From positions 310,001 through 374,000 of the forward strand of contig PDUO01000031.1 in NCBI GenBank assembly GCA_003008705.1: a stretch of DNA of 64,000 nucleotides, read 5' to 3'. The stretch's first letter is position 1; every line of letters starts with the position of its first letter. The notes under the pieces were generated by a model. It was not told the DNA's origin. It was given only the letters and a program-made list of their open reading frames with translations, and did no database searches. Made by a program: the position numbers and the translations under genes. This DNA comes from Pezicula radicicola (Eukaryota; Ascomycota; Leotiomycetes; Helotiales; Dermateaceae). Of this stretch, positions 58,429 to 64,000 are shown piece by piece.

Positions 58429-59329
58429 TGATTCTTGACTCTAGCTTTATCAATGAATCCTCGAAGCTCTTATATTAAGATCTATATTTACCATTTTTGG
58501 TGGGAGTGAGATTTGGCCAGGCGCATATGACGATGTGTGTCGGGTGTATGAGGAACAGGCTTAAGGAGACATTCCCAAATATTCAAGGCTGGATAATAGA
58601 CCTCTCCCTCCCGAGGAAGAACCCATTCAATGCTACGCAAGAAGGCCAATGGCTTTCTCAGAGCAACGATTAATGCTCATTCTAACAAGGTGACGCTCAC
58701 ACGATCCCCTGCATCAACAACCATCACTGTTCAGATTGATCTTATTAACTGGAAAAGGTCATGGCCATATCCAGAACATGGTTCAGATCAGGTGGATCAT
58801 AAGTTGACCCAACAATCACGTTTACTCCCGTTCCAACTATAATATCTTAAGCGAGGCTGTTATGCAGGTGTGACACGTTCCGAAATTATTCTGGAATGAC
58901 CATATAAGCTTAATGTTTCTCCTTGAGATTGCTTCCATTCCCCACTGAGTGCTGCTACAATTAAGCTCCGGTCAGTGTAAAACGAACAGCCTTTTCTGAA
59001 GCTTCAACACCTGTCGAGTATAGCCGACCACACAAAAATCTCAGGCCCGTCCAACAGCTATAAATCATGTTGCAGCTTGCTGTTGGTAGGAATTGTATTT
59101 GGAACCACCAGCAAGGAACTGCTTTTGCATCCAACAATTTCGGTTACACTACTTCCTATTGACAACCCGTTTTGACCTAGCCGAGCCAGGTTCGCTGTGT
59201 TAAACCGGCCAAACTACTTTGCGTCGTCCAAGTATTTGTGTTTTAAGTACTTAGAGAAAATAGGCTTACCTTCTTGATATCGCTTTTAAACACGTTACGT
59301 CTAAGAATCCAAGCCAGCACTCAGCCTCG
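58429..59329. other. Intergenic, no gene seen
   Basis: Contains the HemK-like 3' flank and DNA upstream of the protease pseudogene. A 70-codon + frame (58630-58842) shows no domain. Confidence 0.4.
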
Positions 59330-59337
59330 TATAAAAG
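59330..59337 (+). promoter_or_regulatory. TATA box of the aspartic protease pseudogene
   Basis: TATAAAAG lies 58 bases before the ATG at 59395, followed by a C/A-rich leader (CAACAACAATCAACAAAC). Position and context fit a strong fungal core promoter that outlived the gene. Confidence 0.6.
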
Positions 59338-59394
59338 CTCCCACTCGTCGCTTCCTCAACAACAATCAACAAACGCGCAACAAAACTCACCAAG

Positions 59395-60776
59395 ATGAAG
59401 TTCATCAATCCTCTGGCACTTGCCATCAATGTTATTCTTGGACTTGGTTTTGGTTCTGATTAAATTAACTCATGCCGCGTCGATCTCAAGAGAAACACCG
59501 GAGTCAAGGGCACCTGCACCACGGCCGTGAAGCCACGCGCATTTCAACAACCCACTCCGGACAAGCATGTCTTAAGCTACCTCCCTATGAGCCGATCTAA
59601 GTCCGGTAGAGCTTCCTACTTCCAAGCTGTTCAACAAAAGGGACCATCTCACATCGCACCCGCGTATGCCATCCAAGGTGTACGCACCAGTCCCTCTTCC
59701 TTGGCAGAAGTGAGCAAACACCTCATAGGGCCAATCTTGGTACTCCAATCTGAAGATTTGCAGTACGGAGTATCCTCTCATTATTGATACGGATCAAGTG
59801 ATACATGGGTTGCTGAGAAGGGTTTCCAATGCTTGGATGTCAATACGGCTACCCCCGTTTCTAAGAGAAGTTGTGCTTTTGGTCCTGGCTACGCCCCCGG
59901 TAAGGAGTTGAAGCCAATTGGCAACGAAAACTTCAACATTTTCTACAGCGGTGAAGAGTTTCTTTCGGGAACTTTTTGTAACGTTTCTGTCACCTTGGCT
60001 GGAATCACGTAAGCGAATGCTGTATGCTCGATATGAGGCCATAAAGAAAACTAACATCTATAGTGTCACACAGCAGGTTGCTATTGTCAACAAGGCTGGC
60101 TGGGATGGGGATGGAGTATCTAGTGGTGTTCTCGGTTTTGCATATCCGTCTCTGTAAGTCTCCACTGCTAAACCGCACATTGGAACAACACTGATAAATA
60201 CGTCCAGTACCAACAGTTACAATGGCACAGATACCTCCAAAGATATTCTAGCAGACCAGAGTAAATAAAAGACACCCAACACCTTCAGAAGCTCATTCTG
60301 AGTTAATTAATTTAACAGTCCCCTACAACCCTATCTTCGCAACAATATACAAGAGCGGTAAAATCCCACCCGTCTTCAGCATAGCCCTCAACCGACCACC
60401 AATAGGACCACCCAAAACCTCCTCAACCGGAACAGAAGTAGAAGGATACCTAGCCCTTGGTGGTCTCCCGCCCGTAACTACCTATGGACCCGTAGCCTGC
60501 ATCCCAATCCAATGCGTCGCTCTCGGGCTAGGCCACATTAACGGAAGTCTTCCATACCATCAATACCAATGGTACACCATAACACCCGACGCCTTCCTCT
60601 ACACCGGCAGTCAAAACCAAATCACAATCTACACAACAAAACAATGGTCAACCCCCCCAACACCAACCTCCCAGATCCAAGTAATCCTCGACTCAGGGAC
60701 AACACTAATCTACCTCCCAATACCCCTAGGCCTACACCCTCGCATCACTTTATACTCCCCCCGCAACCTGGAATGA
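59395..60776 (+). pseudogene. Aspartic protease (pepsin-like, A1 family) pseudogene
   Basis: The start encodes a signal peptide (MKFINPLALAINVILGLGFG). Key parts follow in order: remains of the first active site (IIDT in one frame, then GSSDTWVAEKGFQC in another, 59775-59840), FNIFYSGEEFLSGTFCNVSV, VAIVNKAGWDGDGVSSGVLG with YPSL (60061-60150), VPYNPIFATIYKSG, GYLALGGLPPVTTYG, YTITPDAF and the second active site LDSGTTLIYLP. Introns of the normal kind can be placed at about 60009-60063, 60154-60207 and 60260-60319. Breaks: TAA at 59461-59463, TGA at 59785-59787, one base lost inside the DTGSS codons, and a truncated end that stops 28 codons after the second DSGT motif, losing the C-terminal lobe. 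It cannot encode an active protease. Confidence 0.8.
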
Positions 60777-60991
60777 TAGCTGTAATCCATGGCTTTAATT
60801 CTCGATATTTATATAGTGTATGTGATTGGACATAAATTAAAATATACAGTGAAGGCTTTTCTAGGCGGTATATAGTCATATAGAATACTACTAGTTAAGA
60901 CTTGAATACTATAGTATTATTTAATTATGCTGTGATGGTATTCCCACCTACTCTGAGAAGTGGTGGAGTAGCAGCTCGCTTAATTTAATTA

Positions 60992-61016
60992 AAATTATGT
61001 GCCACTGTTCTTTGTG
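60992..61016. repeat. Left terminal inverted repeat of the Tc1/mariner element
   Basis: Reads AAATTATGTGCCACTG then TTCTTTGTG and matches the right end except for two adjacent positions. Flanked by TA at 60990-60991. Confidence 0.92.
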
Positions 61017-61080
61017 CACGACCCACATATAAGACGCGACGCGTTTTCGTGCCTCCCACCACTCTTCATACAACACCACA

Positions 61081-62232
61081 ATGCCCAGCCCACGCAAATC
61101 CTTTGCTAATAGGCTTAATACCAATCGAAAGCCTCGATCCCAATTGACTAAAGACCAACGAATTAGTATTATACAAGCTGTTTTAGGTAGGGATAAAATA
61201 GGTGATATAGCGCATCGATTTAAGTACTATCGAAATTCGGTACGAAATATAATAAAGCGATATAAAGAGACGAATACTATACAAAATCAACCTCATCCTA
61301 GCCTAATACCTATATTAAATCGAAGAGAAAGGCGATCTCTATTCAGACTAGTTCGAAAGGAGCCTACCCTTCCCTAGGGTAGTCTTATAGAATAGTATCA
61401 AACTCGACTAGGTAAAAAGGTATCGAAAACCATACTTCGACGTATTCTACACTCTACAAGGCTTAAACATTAGAGATCTTTGAAAAGGATATTCTTAGAT
61501 AGGAGGGCTATATTACAGAGAACTCGATATTATCGAGAATAGTAAGGGAGGGAAGTAGAGTTAACTTAGGTATATATATTAAAATGAGGTTATTTTCAAG
61601 GCTAATACCCCACCTAGGGCTACTACTCTAATGAGTACTCTATAGCCTTAGATACCTCAAATCCCACTAGTTGGGTATAGTGATTCTCGAACGAACGATA
61701 TAAGCGATGAATGGTTAATATTATAAATCATAGGAAGCCAGATATTACTATAATAGTATAGGGGGTAATATAGTTAGGTAGGAGGTCAGACCTAGTTATT
61801 ATAACTAGAGATTCAGACTCTAAAGGCAATGGATATATAACCTAGAGTTACCTATAGGCTCTTAAAGAGGTACTTCTTCCTATATATCAGCTAGGTTGAT
61901 TTTATTAACAAGATAATATGAAAATATATATATCAGGGAAGGTACAGAGGTAGTTCAAGGAGTATAGAATCTAGGTTATTGACTAGCCTATACATAGCCC
62001 AGATATGAACCCAATTAAATATATCTAGCGGGCTATGAAGTCTATTTTACATAGGCAATATCCAGACATCCATTTACTTAAGAATAATAGGGAGGATGTA
62101 GAAGTTTTAAAGGGTTAGATTAAAGAGGCCTGGGAGGCGGTTCCACAAGAGCTTATTAATAGGCTTATCCTTTCTGTACTAAATAGAGTACATACTCTGC
62201 GCAAGGCAAAAGGCTGGTATACCAAGTATTAA
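61081..62232 (+). pseudogene. Tc1/mariner transposase, full-length frame with 23 nonsense codons
   Basis: From the ATG at 61081 to a TAA at 62230 one frame runs 383 codons with no insertion or deletion, but 23 internal stops (16 TAG, 4 TGA, 3 TAA). The N-terminal 98 codons are open and contain a helix-turn-helix region (LTKDQRISIIQAVLGRD; IGDIAHRFKYYRNSVRNIIK). The catalytic part is readable past stops: QDNMKIY (second acidic residue), VID-stop-PIHSPDMNPIKYI-stop-RAMKSIL (third acidic residue; the stops sit where relatives have Trp) and the C-terminus EAVPQELINRLILSV and KAKGWYTKY. TGG-to-TAG and CAA/CAG-to-stop changes fit RIP. The copy is inactive. Confidence 0.9.
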
Positions 62233-62362
62233 AGCTCTATTTCAGGGCTTTCAAATGAATATATTATTAGATTTTTATCTATTTTATTAGGTTTTTAAAT
62301 AGGTTGGGAAGATTAGGTAGATAAATCGAATTATGGTGGGGTGGTCTGTGTTCTGGGGTATA

Positions 62363-62387
62363 CACAAAGAACAGTGGCATGTAATTT
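62363..62387. repeat. Right terminal inverted repeat of the Tc1/mariner element
   Basis: On the minus strand reads AAATTACATGCCACTG then TTCTTTGTG, the inverted counterpart of the left end. Flanked by TA at 62388-62389. Confidence 0.92.
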
Positions 62388-62389
62388 TA

Positions 62390-64000
62390 CTAAGTTACTA
62401 GGTAGGTAGATACGTAATTACTACCTCGTAATGATTTCAGAGTGAATGTACTCGACTAGAGCATTATCTAGGTACATATATGAATATATTATAGGGACTT
62501 ATCAGGAATGAATATAGCCAAATAAAGTACAAAAAACATTCCTACAAATCTCACACCCCGCTAACATCTGGCTCCTCTTCTAGGTGTACTACCATCTATA
62601 TAAAACAAGGAACGGCATTCCCAGCATTAAATAGTACGCGATAATTCTGAACATGTTTCTAGTGCAGTTACTGCACCTATAGACTGGATGTCTTCAATTT
62701 CAGCCCTGGCCAGTATCCGCTAAAAATTACTGAGCTTTACGGAGTAGAGCCTTCCCATTCTTGTTTGGTCGACAGCTCCCTCCACCATATTAGTGGTCCT
62801 CGTAGTGAGACTATCATTATCTAAACAGGAGACGTGCAGTAGCCTGTGACTTACAGTATTGCGCCACCACGCTTCCTAAGTTTGCGCAATTGCGCAGACT
62901 TGCGAGTTCGCGAAATGCTGAACAACGGCTTTCCTCTCTTGTAATTAAGTCTTGTATAAGGCCGTCCCTTTTATTTTCTAATCTGAGGTTCTGGTTCTTT
63001 CGATCCCAAATAGGCCAATGGTCTTCAATCATGTCTTTAAACACAGAGTTTAGCAAAGCCTCTCAGAAAGCGGATAACTTGCGCAAAAGATTCAGTTCAA
63101 ATTTTGTAGATTAATCTGCCAGACTGTGAAGTACTGCTACGACACTCCTTGTGGTCGACCACATGCTGGCTGTCCTGTACTCTGCGAGGGACTAGCTTGT
63201 GTTGGAAATCTGCATGATAATAATCTCTACGCTTCCTACAGTGTGTTTTTAAAAGGAATTTCAGCATTTACAGACTGCTATTTAGGTAGTAGGGTTATAA
63301 TTTGTATTTATATTAATGAGTAATGGCACCACTTTTCTTAGTTGAAAAATGTGAAGAACGCCCCAAGCTTACACTTAGTACTAAACATGCCTCTGGTATT
63401 GCGATTTTGAATGGCCGTCAAAGTCACAGCCTACTGTTTAGTAGAGTTGTTACTATAAAACTCCTTCCTAATTTAATCACTTGGGTTTCAAATGAATTAA
63501 CAAGAAGCGCAGTGGCAAATAACGATTATATTCGCCGCTACAAACTAAAACCTACTAAGATGATGGTGTGCTTACAGGAACAATAGATTAGTGATCTAGC
63601 AGAGATAATGTTGTTAGACAACAACTGTTTCCAGTTTTGAAAATTTTATATATAAGTTATAGAACAAATGACAAATAAGAAATAGTATATCCTTACTTAA
63701 TAAAGCTATATACACTACTACGAAATGCAGTATTAACTTAAAGGAGAAATCAATTTAATGATTGCTGCTGGTAGTCATATTGATACTGTTAGACACACCT
63801 TTGTAGTTTTGTAAAACGACAAAAGGTAGACTAGCATTTTGTTTCAAGGCTTAACTGGCCTGCTTTATGGTAATGGGCGACATTCCAAACCAACTGTAAC
63901 TGAGCTGATCAGCAGATATTCCTTTGGTCAGTGTGCTGACAAACGCGACATAGTATACTCGCTTCTTCCCTTAGTCAGTGACCACCGAAGAAAGGCACCT
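62390..64000. other. AT-rich right end, no gene assigned
   Basis: Short frames occur (62817-63056 -, 63126-63323 + and 63323-63586 +) without a domain I can name. A small inverted motif TTGCGCAATTGCGCA lies at about 62881-62895. Beyond 63.6 kb the sequence is AT-rich. It may be transposon remnant, but I see no terminal repeats. Confidence 0.4.

Larger units (their letters stand above)
60992..62387 (+). mobile_element. Tc1/mariner-type DNA transposon, RIP-mutated
   Basis: The element is 1396 bases and is bounded by TA on both sides (60990-60991 and 62388-62389), the target duplication of Tc1/mariner. Terminal inverted repeats of about 25 bases share GCCACTGTTCTTTGTG exactly. The left end starts AAATTATGT and the right end, on the opposite strand, AAATTACAT. 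The two differences are a TG/CA pair, as expected from C-to-T change. Inside lies a 383-codon transposase frame with many stops. There is no evidence of recent activity, but the ends look complete and could be mobilised in trans if an active relative exists. Confidence 0.92.

Overview
The window is nuclear DNA of a filamentous ascomycete (Pezizomycotina). The evidence is short GT-AG introns of mostly 45-110 bases, gene families typical of that group (HET-domain protein, NACHT-ankyrin remnant, GRG1/CCG-1 protein, EXPERA protein, 2EXR protein, multicopper oxidase) and a Tc1/mariner copy with the mutation pattern of RIP (repeat-induced point mutation). A leotiomycete is plausible but I cannot prove it from this window.

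Layout. 1-12.3 kb is gene-poor: stacked microsatellites, a 28-base tandem repeat, a decayed fasciclin-like gene, AT-rich DNA at 3.0-6.5 kb, and a long pyrimidine-rich stretch (10.5-12.3 kb) before a seven-TM protein (12.3-14.6 kb). 16.3-21.6 kb holds two large pseudogenes, one for a multi-TM protein on + and one of NACHT-ankyrin type on -. 22.2-34.3 kb holds a GAR-domain cytoskeletal protein, a 2EXR protein, a secreted isochorismatase-like protein, a HET-domain protein and a RidA-like protein. 34.7-38.9 kb holds a broken NCS1 nucleobase permease and an intact 2-oxoglutarate/Fe(II) dioxygenase. 40.9-49.3 kb holds an EXPERA membrane protein, a membrane-anchored multicopper oxidase and the STRIPAK subunit STRIP/HAM-2. 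A 4-kb AT-rich gap follows, then grg-1, and a divergent pair of AIM32-like and HemK/MTQ1-like genes (53.6-58.4 kb). The right end has a broken aspartic protease, a 1396-base Tc1/mariner element and unassigned AT-rich DNA.

Themes. (1) The multi-exon genes were rebuilt by checking splice sites and reading phase. Ten are consistent from start to stop: isochorismatase-like, HET, RidA, dioxygenase, EXPERA, multicopper oxidase, HAM-2, GRG1, AIM32 and HemK. (2) Many pseudogenes carry Trp-to-stop or Gln-to-stop changes fitting C-to-T mutation. The clearest is the transposon, whose 383-codon frame is free of indels but has 23 stops. (3) Between 29.7 and 38.9 kb, isochorismatase-like, RidA-like, nucleobase-permease and dioxygenase genes lie together. 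This resembles pyrimidine-catabolism parts lists but is only a hypothesis. (4) A HET gene and an NLR-like pseudogene lie within 10 kb, as in regions of fungal self/non-self genes.
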